Below are positions 22,548 to 33,217 of a DNA stretch of 64,000 bases, one piece after another. Source of the DNA: Skeletonema tropicum (Eukaryota > Bacillariophyta > Thalassiosirophyceae > Thalassiosirales > Thalassiosiraceae). Below the pieces are notes generated by a model that worked only from the letters and a program-made list of their open reading frames with translations, ran no database searches and had not been told where the DNA came from. The translations under genes and the position numbers were made by a program. Each line of letters starts with the position of its first letter. Within the stretch, counting starts at the first letter, position 1. The stretch spans positions 1,428,001 to 1,492,000 of the forward strand of contig CM074135.1 in assembly GCA_037178625.1 (NCBI GenBank). Reading direction: 5' to 3'.

Positions 22548-24918
22548 TTATTTCAGTTCCAACCTCGCCATTAAAGCTTCCATATCAATATTTTCATCCC
22601 AAGTTTCAGCAATATTCCTCCAATTACTTGTCTTCTTTGCACCTTCAGCTTCCTCTTCATAGTCATCATTGAGCCCTCCTGTATCACTACGAATAGTTTC
22701 AACTACAAACTGTTCTGCATTTTCAGAAGTTAACGTAGTAATTCCCTGATTAGCAAAAAATTGCCCCACTGTGGCAAGATCTCTCTGAAGAAACTCAGTT
22801 GCGTTGAGATGCCCTACGTCAACTGCCTGGCCAAAGTCAATAAGAACCACTTGCAAATCGTCATCATCACCAGTTCTCTCACTAGGAGAAAGACGAAGAC
22901 CTTTCTTCACCTGCCATTTTGGACAGACAAGGATATTGTATTCAGACAAATCACCGTGGATGAGGCGAGCGCAATGGTAGAGCCTTCGTATTGCAACCAA
23001 TGTCTGGCAATACAACGTGGTCCATCTACCACTACCTTTCTTGATTTCAATTTCTCTAAGCTGAGGCGATGGCCATCCATCGTCTCCAAGAAATCTCATA
23101 AACAAAATATTATTGGTCTGATATATGGGCTTTGGGACAGAAATACCACCTCTCCATGCACGCAGTAAATTTCTATATTCCTTTTCGGTCCACAAAACAA
23201 CTTGCTCTCGCGCGTCATTTGTTTTGAACTTTTGCTTCACATAACGGGGGTCGCCATCGATGTATTCGCGTCGGTTTCGGAACTCAGATATGCGTTTGAA
23301 TACTTTTGACTGCGACATCGTGTCCATCACTGTCCATCTCTTCCATTGAAGCATCACGATTTGCCACTCCCTTCCGTGCACTCTCCGCGTGATATACCAG
23401 GCCTTCTTTACCTTCCTTCACCACACCATTGCACCTCTCAATAAGCCCCATATTAACAGCAGCAGCAATCTGCAGGCGCACATTGCCATCCATCGCACCG
23501 CCACGAGTTTTTGCTGCATTCATATTTTCAGCTCTACCGTGTCCTTGTGTAAGGACACCTTTCTTCATGCCTGACTGACGAGCTTCAGATCGACGAAATG
23601 CATTGTATGCACGATCACTTACTGCAGTTGATTTTCCACCATTACCATCCAACAAATTCATTGCATTGGATTTATGCTTCAGCTCTGGATCATGCTTGCT
23701 CTTTATTTCGTTGTTCGGTCCGATGAACGTGTCCTTGTCGAGTCGTTGCCAGTTCGATGAAGCAGATTGTGAATTCATTCTAATGCCAAAGTATTCTTCT
23801 TCGTAATGATCCTCTTCATCTTCTTGAAATCTATCGTTTGCATAGTAGTAATAGCTATCGACATCGTTGCATGGATATGCACCCCCTGCATCGCCGGAAT
23901 CATCTTCAGGGTAATGTGTTTTAAGCAACTTTCCCATACCTCTTTCCTCGTCTCTTCTTCTATCTGCAATCCTATCACTGCCATAACCTTTTGTTGATTT
24001 GGCACCTTGCATTCTTTGGAACTCATCTCTACTTACCGTTCTAATACCGGTTGTTGCAACACTGTCACCTCTGCACATTGCCTCACGCTTTAGTTGAGCT
24101 GCTCGATTAGCATTTTCTATTGTCACATTATTCAGATGCCGTGAATCCTCCTCACGCTGAAGTTGAAGCGCCAATGCTAAGGATGCAGCTTCCGCAGCAG
24201 CATCCTGTGATGCTTGGGACGAATTGTATTCTTCTATTTCTGCCTCATGGAGAGCACGCGCGAGTTTTTCAGACTCATCTTCATTATTCGCATCCGTAGC
24301 AGATGGCTTCATATCATTATCATCATCATACGTAACTTCAGTAGAATCATTAGCTATTGCAGAAGGTTTCCTATCATCAGACGTGTTGTCATTGTATTCA
24401 TGAAGGTCCTTACGTCCATCATTAGACACGTTGGCAGAAGCCAGAGATAGAGCGATTGCCATTTTGATATCTTCGTCCATATCATCATTGCTATTTGAAA
24501 GAGATGTGCCAGAATTCTTTAACGCAGATTCAAGCTGTTTTGAATCTTCAATTTCATCATGCTGCTGATCACGCAATGAAGCTTCAATTGCCAAACGCAT
24601 CATCCGCTCTTCTTCACTCTCAACATTGTCAGAAAATTTAACCTTTGAACTTCTAGTATTCTCGTGCTTGATTTTCTCTGATTCTTGTTCGATCATGATG
24701 TCTGCAAGTGCAGCACTCGAACGCTGCTTGTTTTGTACCGCTGTTGCGGAGGCGGCGCCCCAAGCACTGCTACGAGTTTGCTTTGGTGCGATTGGTGCAT
24801 CGCCTGTGTCAGATTTTGTGGAAGAGCCTTCATCACGACTGCTAAGGTTATCATCTACGGACGACAATGCTCCGTCTCTGGTTTCTTCGTTTGGTGTTGA
24901 CATGTGATTATCGTCCAT
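22548..24918 (-). CDS. RIO3: RIO3-type atypical protein kinase with N-terminal UIM-like motifs (+1 frame step at 23304-23307)
   Basis: RIO kinases act in late 40S ribosome maturation. The N-terminal half is acidic with UIM-like helices (EEERMMRLAIEASLRDQQ, DEDIKMAIALSLASA, AEAASLALALQLQREE). A conserved pre-kinase segment (FIGPNNEIKSKHD, then STAVSDRAYNAFRRSEAR) resembles RIOK3. Kinase parts: CNGVVKEGKEGLVYHAES (P-loop), VAVK (catalytic Lys), FRNRREYIDGDPRY, GDDGWPSPQL, catalytic loop LIHGDLSEYNILV and metal-binding LIDFGQAVDVGH. On the coding strand the Lys codon is followed by one extra A (gtcaaaagtattc), so the frame breaks between VAVK and VFKRISEFRNR. Skipping that base gives a continuous 789-residue protein matching the family. 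UIMs plus the pre-kinase region favour RIO3 over RIO1. Confidence 0.85.
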
Positions 24919-25076
24919 CTTCTAACCGCTATCTATTCCTGTTGATGTAAGACTGACAAGCAGAACAATAAACTCTACTTGCTGTGGTAGCGCAACAACA
25001 ACAAACTACACCATCATGGTCCACGGTCCACGATCGGTCCCAGCCAAGTTTGAAGCCACCACCTCGATACAGCCAC
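24919..25076. other. Intergenic 5' side of the RIO3-like gene
   Basis: Short upstream region between the kinase start and the MITE; repeats of caacaacaaca type, nothing else visible. Confidence 0.5.
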
Positions 25077-25583
25077 CACTGGATGGAGGAAAAAAACTGG
25101 AACCTACCAGTTCCAGTCTCAAAATATCACACAAAACTAACAAAATAAACAAAGTCATAAGTAAATATGGCCATCATACGTACTCGACAAATATATATAA
25201 CAGCCTCAACATAACATACCAACCATTTCATATTCATACAGGAGTAGGAGTACATTATCTGCTGTAGAAGAAATTATAGTTAATCTAAATGAAGCACCTA
25301 TTGACAATTTTGGCATTAATAACTGCTATTCGAGCTAGAGAATGACGCATGCCTACGTATCTCTGCATGCCTGTGCTGCTGCTGCTATCAATATGCTACA
25401 TACAACGTTGACCATAGGTTCTATCGAAAGCTATCAGTCTCTAGAAGTAGTACCATATTATGGGCTTGGATTGGTTTGGGAGGGCGATATGGACGCTCAG
25501 AACCACATAGTGTAGGGGTGTAGAATCGATGTGTTTGTTACACAAAACAGTTTTTTACGGGTTCCAGTTTTTTCCCGCAAGTA
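25077..25583. mobile_element. MITE-like inverted-repeat element, copy 1
   Basis: The ends are inverted: left cactgg...aggaaaaaaactggaacc and right ggttccagttttttcccgcaagta. The interior is collinear with 50606-51102, sharing tcacacaaaac, taacaaaat, aacaaagtcataa, tatggccatcata, aactgctatt, gacgcatgcctac, gtgctgctgctgct and ggttctatcgaaagctat. No coding capacity. Length 507 bp. No clear target duplication, so boundaries are uncertain by a few bases. Confidence 0.75.
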
Positions 25584-25633
25584 GCCATAGAATACGAGCG
25601 ATCATATAGCATATTTTTCGTTCATCGAACATC

Positions 25634-25705
25634 GCGGCTCTGGCGCAATGGTAGCGCGTGACACTCCTAATGTCGAGGTTCCGGGTTCGAGTCCCGGGTG
25701 TCGTT
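25634..25705 (+). tRNA. tRNA-Arg (anticodon CCU)
   Basis: Cloverleaf: D stem GCGC/GCGC around AATGGTA; anticodon stem TGACA/TGTCG with loop CTCCTAA (anticodon CCT, reads AGG); T arm CCGGG-TTCGAGT-CCCGG. A box TGGCGCAATGG and B box GGTTCGAGTCC are good, and a TTTT terminator follows closely. The acceptor stem GCGGCTC/GTGTCGT is weak: one T-T mismatch and two G-T pairs, so a decaying copy cannot be excluded. No intron. Confidence 0.8.
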
Positions 25706-26420
25706 GTTTTAGATCGATGTTCCCCGATGTTTATTCTTTTCCTTTTGCATGGTTAGCGTAAATGCTTCTACATATTGATTATGATTCCCACTTTTGTTGT
25801 GATGAAACTTCATATTTTCATTACTGATCAAGCTAGAAATAGTAACTTTCATTTCTCACGGCTTGCATAAACCACAGATGTCTGCGTAGTTCAATAATTG
25901 ATATCCAATGGTAAGGAGTAAGGAGGTGAGCAGCTTTTGCTTCATGTGAGCGACACTTCGCTGAAAACTATCAATATCAGACCTGCTTGACTTGTTGCAC
26001 TCAGGAGGAATAAAATTATTTTCAATTCATAGCAGGATAGCGAGAGGATTGTGTAGGAGCTTACAGCTAGCAAGAGAAGGAAGGTATCTCTCCGTAAGTA
26101 CCTACTTATCTAAACATATGTAATCTGTAATCATTCTCAGGGGCATCACACAAGGTGACACAAGGTAGTACCAAACATACCGGTACGGTACTTTTCAAAA
26201 CCGCACAGGCCAGGAGGCAGCCCCGCAAAAAACCAAACAATCTCTCTCAATCTTCAACTTTCAAGCCATGAGAATTTGCCATATGCATATTATGGTACAT
26301 ATGATCATTGGCTCGGCAGACCTTCAAGAGTCCTAGCCGTAGCATACCTTTATCCGTTCGAGAAGGAGGAGAAGCCATAGTGCATAGTTTGGTTCTTCCA
26401 GAGGAAAGTGAATAGTAGTC
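25706..26420. other. Intergenic, no gene recognised
   Basis: 715 bp between the tRNA and the KWTxEEE gene. Contains a short direct repeat cacaaggtgacacaaggtag near 26150; otherwise nothing. Confidence 0.6.
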
Positions 26421-27631
26421 ATGTCAGGAGAGCATAGAGATGATGGTGACAGCTCCCTAACCGGTGCAGCCCATCACAATGCTTCGCCTGATAATGTGGT
26501 CAAAACATCGCCCGCAATTTCTAGTGGACACCAACCGATGATATCATCGCCTGTAGGTATGACATCCCCTGCAACAAAAATGAGCAACAAAGACAGTAGC
26601 ACAAATGACACAACCCTTACACCCGGCGGCCAAAGCGAACAAAACAAAGCAAATCTCCGCAGAGGAAAATGGACACCGGAAGAAGAAGCCTACGCTCGTG
26701 CAGTTATTTGTGATTTCAACTCAGGATATCTCGATGCACCAATAGGCACAACGCTGCGGGCATATCTGTCAGGTAAATTGGAGTGTGATCCTATGCGGAT
26801 TACGAAGAAATTCACTAAGGATGATAGCATTGGCAAGAAAGTGTTTCGTCCGGCTCCTCAGCACGACGCCAAGGTTGCTAAGGAGGTCGAAATTGCTCAG
26901 GTAGGTTTATTTTGCTCATGATGGCGTTTCTATATAACATACATCTCGTCCAGTTGTCTCACAAACTTTCTACAACCACAAAGGCAAAAGTTGCCGCTCT
27001 CTACCAGAGTTGGAAGCGGAGGATAGAAACGCAGAAGGAAGAGTCAAACCGGAAATCGTCAGTAGAGGCATCACTTACTGGCGGAATTATACTGAATTCA
27101 AAACATTTATTACCTCCTCGGACAAAAAATACCTCACATAACGTAACTCCAGAGACGATGACTTTGGTGCACAGAACCGCAGAATGGCTAGTGAAAGCAG
27201 ATGAAATTTTATCTAAAATTTCGAACGGTGGGAGACAAGCAGAAGAAACGGTCGCTGAAATGAAAGAGATAAAGTCGTTGATTGATCAAGGACCGGTTGT
27301 ACTTGCCGCAGTGGGCGACGTGACAAAGATACTGAAAGATGTCAAGTCAAAAGGTCTTCCTTCTCGATTGCACTCATGTCCAGATTTTAGAAAGATTTCA
27401 GATACAGCATCTGCAACTTCGACGAAAAGGAAGCACCCACTTATCGACGATGAACTAGTAAAAAACTATGACAGCAACCCGATCAATCTGCTTGCATCAC
27501 TTTCATCACGCGCAGCGCCTGTTCCTGTTTCAAGCGGGAACGCCAAACAAAGAAAAAGGAAGGGCAGCGAGGTCAATGCAGAAGACGCCAAGGCATTTGT
27601 CAGTTTCTTGCAAAGCGTCGCTCATGAATAA
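26421..27631 (+). CDS. KWTxEEExYA-family nuclear protein (diatom-type, Myb/SANT-like start)
   Basis: Exon 1 is 26421-26900. Exon 2 begins at 26954 or 26984; both acceptors keep phase 0. The first gives a 53-bp intron and joins IAQ to LSHKLSTTTKAKV; the second gives 83 bp and joins to AKVAALYQSW. The conserved block is RRGKWTPEEEAYARAVICDF, then APIGTTLRAYLSGKLECDPM and RITKKF...SIGKKVFRP. I know this arrangement from many diatom proteins; the beginning resembles a Myb/SANT helix but the rest does not, and function is unproven. After the block comes a coiled-coil-prone region and a basic, NLS-like C-terminus (KQRKRKG). Likely a nuclear regulator (inference). Confidence 0.75.
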
Positions 27632-27724
27632 ATATTGCTCAATTATTGTGAATCAATGCAATTAAGTAAGGTAAAAATAAATGTAAAAGACGCAATGATA
27701 CAGTAAAGTGACAATTTTCCTAGC

Positions 27725-28477
27725 CTAATCAGATGGCGGCGGTAGAAGCGCCTTCAATCGTTCCAATGCGTCACTTGCCAACTGAGCTAACTCCCACATA
27801 TCTTCGTCTTGGAGGCAGCTTTTGAATATTGCCATTTTCACCACACAATGCTTTCCTGCGGCACGCTCTATAGCTCGGACTCGGTTAACCAATCCCTTCT
27901 CAGTCATACTTCTGACCCTCATGAGACAGTGCTCATACGTAGCTGTTGGATTTTCTTTCCCAGCCAGCTTCACTCCTGCCTTTGCTACCTCCAGGGCTGC
28001 ACGTTGCCTGGCCTCCCTGCATTCTTCCACCATTGCCAACCTTTCCTGTCGTATTCTTTCACGTCTTTCTGTAGGATCTTCAACATCGATGGTGTCTGAA
28101 GCAGTGTGCTCTGAAGGAAGATTCATCAATCTACGTGATTTTCGCGACCCTTCTCTTGGCGGCAAATTGTTAGATTGAGATTTCCTTTTTCTCTTCTTCT
28201 TTGTTGATGACTGCTTGCCTTCATTGTATTCCTCATCAGAAGATGATTCCTCATCACTGCTGCTATCTTGTGTTGCATCTACGACGTCCCTACCCCAAGC
28301 GATGTCATTTGATTTCTGCTCTTCACGGATCGAGATCAAGCCAAGGGAGCGTAGGCGAGCATTATTTCGTTCAATATTCCTTGCTCGGGCAGCTTCATAT
28401 TCAGAGAGAGCTGGCTTCGTAACATCTGTGGGAGTTGGGGCAGCAGCAGCATCTTTTCCATTTGATGTCTTAGTCAT
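27725..28477 (-). CDS. Conserved hypothetical nuclear protein
   Basis: 250 residues, intronless. LSEYEAARARNIERNNARLR-SLGL is the familiar N-terminal 'YE..R..NI..N...L..LGL' element of several chromatin-associated plant and protist proteins. Then come acidic Ser/Asp/Glu runs (SSSDEESSSDEE), strong nuclear-localisation-type runs (KKKRKRK, RKSRR), and a helical C-terminal domain with one Cys (EHCLMRVRSMTEKGLVNR). No catalytic motif. Nuclear location is inferred from composition. Tail to tail with the KWTxEEE gene (93 bp). Confidence 0.6.
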   Translation of the reverse strand: MTKTSNGKDAAAAPTPTDVTKPALSEYEAARARNIERNNARLRSLGLISIREEQKSNDIAWGRDVVDATQDSSSDEESSSDEEYNEGKQSSTKKKRKRKSQSNNLPPREGSRKSRRLMNLPSEHTASDTIDVEDPTERRERIRQERLAMVEECREARQRAALEVAKAGVKLAGKENPTATYEHCLMRVRSMTEKGLVNRVRAIERAAGKHCVVKMAIFKSCLQDEDMWELAQLASDALERLKALLPPPSD

Positions 28478-28864
28478 TGTTCCGCAGCACGATCAGTTGT
28501 GAATTGTTGTAAGTATCGAGTGGCTTGTTTCACCAGCCCAAGAGATGGAGATGATGGTATGTTTTAGTAGTCGGTTCACGCCACTACTACACGCTCACGG
28601 TAGGTACATTCAACATTAACATGGCAACAACATCTTGTTTTTATCATCTTGTTCGTCATATGTCATTTTTTTTGACCGCATGCACAGCACACTACACAAT
28701 GCACACGCACACGGGAGAAGAGAGACAGCAGTATGTCACTCTTCTGCTCATGCTCATGGCTGCTGATTTTGCGTTTGCCTTTGCTTAGTTTCTGCCGCTC
28801 ATCAACCTCAATAAGTTCTGAGTTGCATCGTATCAAGAAGATCATAGAGAAGTTGTACGTCTCT
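28478..28864. promoter_or_regulatory. Divergent promoter region
   Basis: Lies between the minus-strand nuclear protein gene and the aminotransferase gene. An in-frame ATG at 28733 would add 44 residues to the latter but gives a hydrophobic Ser/Leu/Cys leader; I prefer 28865. Confidence 0.45.
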
Positions 28865-30436
28865 ATGGCTTTATTTCTCAGAACGGCACCCATTGCTCGT
28901 AGATGCCGCTTGATTATGACGCATAGATTTTGCAATGTCGGTGCTGCAGCTTCTAATCAACCTCCTGAGTCCCTGAGCGAAGCTTTGTCTCTCGCGCCAG
29001 ACCAAGTCGAAACTCTTCGATCCAACTATATGAGTAGTTCTTGTTCAATATCATATAAGAACACCGGCGGTTTGCAAATAATAGGTGGTCATGGAGCCCG
29101 ACTGGTCGATGTACATGGGAATGAATACTTGGATACTCGTAACAACGTTGCTCACTGTGGACACGGCCATCCGGAAATTGTTGAGGCAATTACATATCAA
29201 ATGAAAGTACTGAACACCAACAGCCGATACCTACACCCTAATGTGTCTCTTCTATCAAAGAAGCTAGTAGATCTCTTTCCATCCTCCTCAAGAGGTGTGG
29301 AAGATTCTCTTACAAAAGTGTTCTTCGTAAACAGTGGATCAGAAGCAAACGATTTAGCCTTGCGGCTTGCACGTGCTTACAACACAAAGCAACAAAACGA
29401 TTTACATTTACAGAAACGCAAACAACCTAGAAAATGCATAATTACAATTGATCATGCCTATCATGGGCATACTCTTGCAACACTTGATGTCAGTCCCTAC
29501 AAACATCACCAGGGAACAGAGATAAATGAATGCCCAGCTTACGTCAAGAAAGTTCCATATCCGGATATGTACAGAGGCTTACATTCAAATTGCAAAGATG
29601 AAACTAAAGCAACAGAGCAATATTCCGCCTATGTTGAGGATGCTTGCAAGGAGATTACTTCAAATGGTGATTCTGTCAGTGCAATTCTTATTGAAGGTGG
29701 CATGAGTGTTGCTGGAGTGATTCTACCTCCTCCATCTTACATTTCTCGGTGCGTCAGAGCAGTTCGTAATGCTGGAGGATTGTATATTGCAGATGAGGTT
29801 CAGACTGGGTTCGGTAGACTAGGAAAATGTACGTGGGCATATGAATATTCAAACGATTCAGATGTCGACGACGACGACGACAAAGTATTACCCGACATTG
29901 TTACGGTAGGGAAGCCTTTTGGCAATGGAATGCCACTTGCTGCTGTTATTACCACCCCGAAAGTAGCATCTGCGTTTGAATCACTTGGAGTCGAATATTT
30001 TAATACATTTGCAGCGTCGCCAGTATGCAGTGCTGCGGGTCTATCAATGCTTCACGTACTGTCAAAATATGAGTTGCAAAAGAATGCTCTTGAAGTAGGG
30101 AATTTGCTCACGAAGCTGCTTAGCGAGGCAAAAGCAAGGCATGACTGGATCGGAGATATTCGTGGATCAGGTTTCTTTCTTGGGATTGAGCTCGTGAGGA
30201 ACCAAAGTACTTTAGAACCAGCCACCGAAGAAACTTCCTTCGTTTGCAGTATGTTGAAGGAAAAATACAGAGTTTTGACCAGTATCGATGGCTTCCACGA
30301 GAACGTGATTGTTGTAAAGCCACCAATGGTTTTCACAAAAGAAGACGCAATAGAATTTGTCACATGCTTTGAGAAGTGTCTAATCGATTTACCTGCAATA
30401 GACAAGCTTCATCAGCTAGGGAAAACACCCACATAA
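28865..30436 (+). CDS. Class-III PLP-dependent aminotransferase, ethanolamine-phosphate phospho-lyase-like (AGXT2L group)
   Basis: Fold-type I PLP enzyme. Start at 28865 gives MALFLRTAPIARRCRLIMTH, an Arg-rich mitochondrial-type presequence. Family elements in order: LDTRNNVAHCGHGHPEIVEA, FFVNSGSEANDLALRLAR, IDHAYHGHT, GGLYIADEVQTGFGRLGK (PLP-binding Asp in ADEVQ), IVTVGKPFGNGMPLAAVITT with the Schiff-base Lys in VGKPFGNG, and EYFNTFAASPVCSAAGLSML. The NNVAHxGHxHP and GKPxGNGxPLA combination is that of AGXT2L1/2, which split phosphoethanolamine or phosphohydroxylysine to aldehyde, phosphate and ammonia. Alanine-glyoxylate aminotransferase 2 is the alternative. An Asp run (DVDDDDDK) is a local insertion. 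Confidence 0.85.
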   Translation: MALFLRTAPIARRCRLIMTHRFCNVGAAASNQPPESLSEALSLAPDQVETLRSNYMSSSCSISYKNTGGLQIIGGHGARLVDVHGNEYLDTRNNVAHCGHGHPEIVEAITYQMKVLNTNSRYLHPNVSLLSKKLVDLFPSSSRGVEDSLTKVFFVNSGSEANDLALRLARAYNTKQQNDLHLQKRKQPRKCIITIDHAYHGHTLATLDVSPYKHHQGTEINECPAYVKKVPYPDMYRGLHSNCKDETKATEQYSAYVEDACKEITSNGDSVSAILIEGGMSVAGVILPPPSYISRCVRAVRNAGGLYIADEVQTGFGRLGKCTWAYEYSNDSDVDDDDDKVLPDIVTVGKPFGNGMPLAAVITTPKVASAFESLGVEYFNTFAASPVCSAAGLSMLHVLSKYELQKNALEVGNLLTKLLSEAKARHDWIGDIRGSGFFLGIELVRNQSTLEPATEETSFVCSMLKEKYRVLTSIDGFHENVIVVKPPMVFTKEDAIEFVTCFEKCLIDLPAIDKLHQLGKTPT

Positions 30437-30454
30437 GATATGTATAGATACTAA

Positions 30455-31894
30455 TCAAAACCAATCAGTATCTTCTTTTCGTTTTCTCCGTTTATTGTTT
30501 TCTCTTGCTTCCTCTCTTCGTTTCCTTGCATTCTCCTTTTCCACTGCAGCAGTCTTCTTTTTGTTATTTGCTCTTTTACCTAACTTCCGATAACCAAGCT
30601 CACTCCAGTTCGCTCCACTCAACTCACGGGCCTCTTTTAATTCATCAGCAACATCTTCAGGTTTTCCCAATAACGTCTTTCCTTCTTGTCGCAGAGTAAC
30701 AGCTCCTGGCGGAGCCCCTTTCGGTTTTGTAATGTGCTTGGGAGAGACGGTGGTAACCTCTGCACGACGCTCAGTCCTAGCATCACTGTAGAACGCGGCC
30801 AAATCTGCTGCAAATTGTAAGTCGTCATCAGTTACTTCAGGGGAGCCTCTGCGATTACATAATAACACGTGCGCTCCAGGACACCCGCGTGCATGCATCC
30901 AAATATCGGTCGGTTTTGAGAGTGCAAAACATATCGCTTCGTTATCACGACGATTGCGTCCCACGAGCACTTTGTGCCCAGACGGACTGGTGAGTTCACG
31001 TGGGTTCGGCTTGCGTGATTTCTTTCCTTGTGACTTCTTTGTCGTACTTCGTCGTGGCTTTGACTGTTCCTGAGCAGCATCCTCAATCTGTGGAGGTTTC
31101 CAACCAGTTTTCTTTGATGTACGTTCCAACCTCTCTTGTATCAATATCATAGTTCCTTCATCTAATATTGAACTTTCCATGGACTGTAAATCCATTTGTG
31201 CATCATTTAGTGCTTCCTCCCCTTCCAGTGTTTTCGACAATAGCTCTTCTACAACTGCCGATCCTCTTTTCATCTTTCTCGCCGCTGCAAATAATGCATC
31301 TGACTCTTCTTGAAAATTAGTGAAATCTTTCTCGTTCAACACCAGCTTGACAATGTTGCCATCATTCTCCCAATCTTCCACCTCTAGTTCTGTGGTTCCT
31401 GGTGGCAGTCGATATAGATTACTGACAATGAGATTAGCTCGATTCATTGTTGTTTCAAGTTGCTGCGCTTTTGCTAGTTCATTCTCAAGCGATACTTTCT
31501 TTTTGTTTAATGCTGTAAGAGCTGATGTGATTGATTTCGATAGAGCGTCGTAGAGCAGTTGAGATTGGCAGGGCTGAACGCTTTCTGAGCTGTCAACATC
31601 ATCATCATCATCTTCAAAATCGTCGTCATCATCATCCTCAATGTTGCTCTCAAAAGTAGATGTAGCGCTTACAGTCTGCAATATGGTATCTTCCTCATGA
31701 CCTACAGATGATGATGCTAACCGATAATGTTGTGCTTGACGAGCCAGGTTGCTCAGACAGTGTCGCTGATTTTGATGTTGCAGCAGCTGCCCACACGGAC
31801 TAACAATGTTGACAAATGATTGTGCTCTGCTCGCAATAGCAACAAGAATGGCAGGTCGCAGCAGTGTTGACCGAATAAAGACTGAGTTTGCCAT
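30455..31894 (-). CDS. NFACT-R (RqcH/Rqc2-like) protein, probably organellar
   Basis: 479 residues. The C-terminal half holds the NFACT-R domain (DUF814): SPSGHKVLVGRNRRDNEAIC, then DIWMHARGCPGAHVLL, AADLAAFYSDAR and KPKGAPPGAVTLRQEGKTL, the last being the bacterial RqcH/FbpA form rather than the cytosolic NEMF form. RqcH/Rqc2 proteins bind peptidyl-tRNA on split large ribosomal subunits and add C-terminal tails. The first 60 residues are Arg/Ser-rich and hydrophobic, consistent with an organelle-targeting leader; then an Asp run and a coiled coil. The NFACT-N domain is absent, so this is shorter than bacterial RqcH (~570 residues). Tail to tail with the aminotransferase (18 bp). Confidence 0.8.
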   Translation of the reverse strand: MANSVFIRSTLLRPAILVAIASRAQSFVNIVSPCGQLLQHQNQRHCLSNLARQAQHYRLASSSVGHEEDTILQTVSATSTFESNIEDDDDDDFEDDDDDVDSSESVQPCQSQLLYDALSKSITSALTALNKKKVSLENELAKAQQLETTMNRANLIVSNLYRLPPGTTELEVEDWENDGNIVKLVLNEKDFTNFQEESDALFAAARKMKRGSAVVEELLSKTLEGEEALNDAQMDLQSMESSILDEGTMILIQERLERTSKKTGWKPPQIEDAAQEQSKPRRSTTKKSQGKKSRKPNPRELTSPSGHKVLVGRNRRDNEAICFALSKPTDIWMHARGCPGAHVLLCNRRGSPEVTDDDLQFAADLAAFYSDARTERRAEVTTVSPKHITKPKGAPPGAVTLRQEGKTLLGKPEDVADELKEARELSGANWSELGYRKLGKRANNKKKTAAVEKENARKRREEARENNKRRKRKEDTDWF

Positions 31895-32259
31895 CGTAGT
31901 ATTGCTGTTTGCTTGATCTACTGACCGCTACAAGCTACAAGCTACAAGCTACTGCTCTGCTGCCATGGTTATTGACATCTCATAATCAGAAGATGGAAGA
32001 TCAGAGTCAGCGCTAGAGTGAAAGAAAAGTAAGTTTCGATAAGTTCCAATAGGTTTCGGATCTGTAGTCAAGGCGAAAGCTGGCAAAAGGCACAGGGCAC
32101 GCACAGGCACAGTCAAAAAGAGTCAAAGTACTTATTGTAGTAGCGAGGTGAATAAATAATACAGTGTGGGGCGGACGCCGGCGGTAGCGGCAAGTAGTCT
32201 CTCTCGAGCGAAATAATAATAGTTCATCAAAATCGAGTATTACTTATTCTACGAGCAGC
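31895..32259. promoter_or_regulatory. Divergent intergenic region
   Basis: Between the NFACT-R gene and a histidine phosphatase gene. Contains three tandem copies of ctacaag at 31928-31950; no other element recognised. Confidence 0.45.
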
Positions 32260-32925
32260 ATGAATGATAATGCATCAGACGTCGTCTATCTTACTCGACA
32301 TGGGGCACGGATTGACTCGGATGATTCCGAATGGTTGAAGAAGTGCGATCATAACAGATCTGATGATCCCCACCTTTCACCCAGTGGCCATATTGCCGCA
32401 CAAGAGCTTGCCAAGCGATTGAAATTATCCCAGCCGGACAATCATATCAAGCACATCATTTCTTCTCCCTACATTAGATGTGTCGAAACAGCAAATGCAA
32501 TTGCAAAAGAACTGAACTTGCAGATCAAAATTGAACCTGGAATTGCCGAAGTTAATTCTTCTCGCAGTCCCCAATTCCTCGATGCCGAACACTTACAAAA
32601 GCAATTTTCTTCTATAGATTTATCCTATGCGCCTGCCATGACGCGCGAAGATTTGTCTGTGGAATACAGTGATGGAGCATGTGCAAATCGATCAGCATCG
32701 GCGGCAATAAAAGTTAGGGCACAACTGACTGGGGCCATTCTATTTGTGGGACATGGAGCGTCCTGTCTTGGAATTGCAAGAGTATTTGGTCATATTGGAT
32801 ATGTTGGATACACGAGTCTAACAAAATTTATCCAGCACGATGGAAAGTATCGATTGGATAATGGTGTGTTTGGCGATGTCAGCCATCTAACAGATCAACA
32901 GGAAGCTTTGGACAGTGCTTGGTGA
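32260..32925 (+). CDS. Histidine phosphatase superfamily protein (phosphoglycerate mutase/UBASH3-like)
   Basis: 221 residues, intronless. The catalytic RHG motif is in VVYLTRHGARID (residues 8-19). HLSPSGHIAAQELAKRL follows, then IISSPYIRCVETANAIA with the second conserved Arg, an Ile-Glu-Pro-Gly-Ile-Ala-Glu segment containing the acid residue, and FVGHGASCLGIAR with the second catalytic His. All active-site residues are present. The T-R-H-G-x-R-x-D start and length suit the eukaryotic UBASH3/small-phosphatase group rather than glycolytic mutase. Substrate cannot be named. No targeting signal, so probably cytosolic. Confidence 0.85.
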   Translation: MNDNASDVVYLTRHGARIDSDDSEWLKKCDHNRSDDPHLSPSGHIAAQELAKRLKLSQPDNHIKHIISSPYIRCVETANAIAKELNLQIKIEPGIAEVNSSRSPQFLDAEHLQKQFSSIDLSYAPAMTREDLSVEYSDGACANRSASAAIKVRAQLTGAILFVGHGASCLGIARVFGHIGYVGYTSLTKFIQHDGKYRLDNGVFGDVSHLTDQQEALDSAW

Positions 32926-33217
32926 ACAAAACTCACTAACACTCTTCTCACCAGAAAGAGGCTTCAGTTACTTCACATGTTGGTGTAGAAGTACTTACAA
33001 GTATTCATGGAGGAGGAAGGCCTCTCATGAGTCTCTCTAGGGAGACGATAACAAAGATACCTTGAAGGGGCTATGTGTTTGTATAGGTGCTGAAGTTATG
33101 TCAAGAAGAATCACTGTGATAGGTCGAAAACTGCATGCAAATGAGTAGCCCTCAGCCAAGAAGAAAAAATGGCGATCGTGGGAGCATCAAACTCCTCATA
33201 ATTTTGTACCATGCTAA

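Noticed and set aside
28733..28864. Upstream ATG of the aminotransferase
   Set aside because: The added 44 residues are an unconserved Ser/Leu/Cys stretch; the ATG at 28865 gives a good mitochondrial-type leader.
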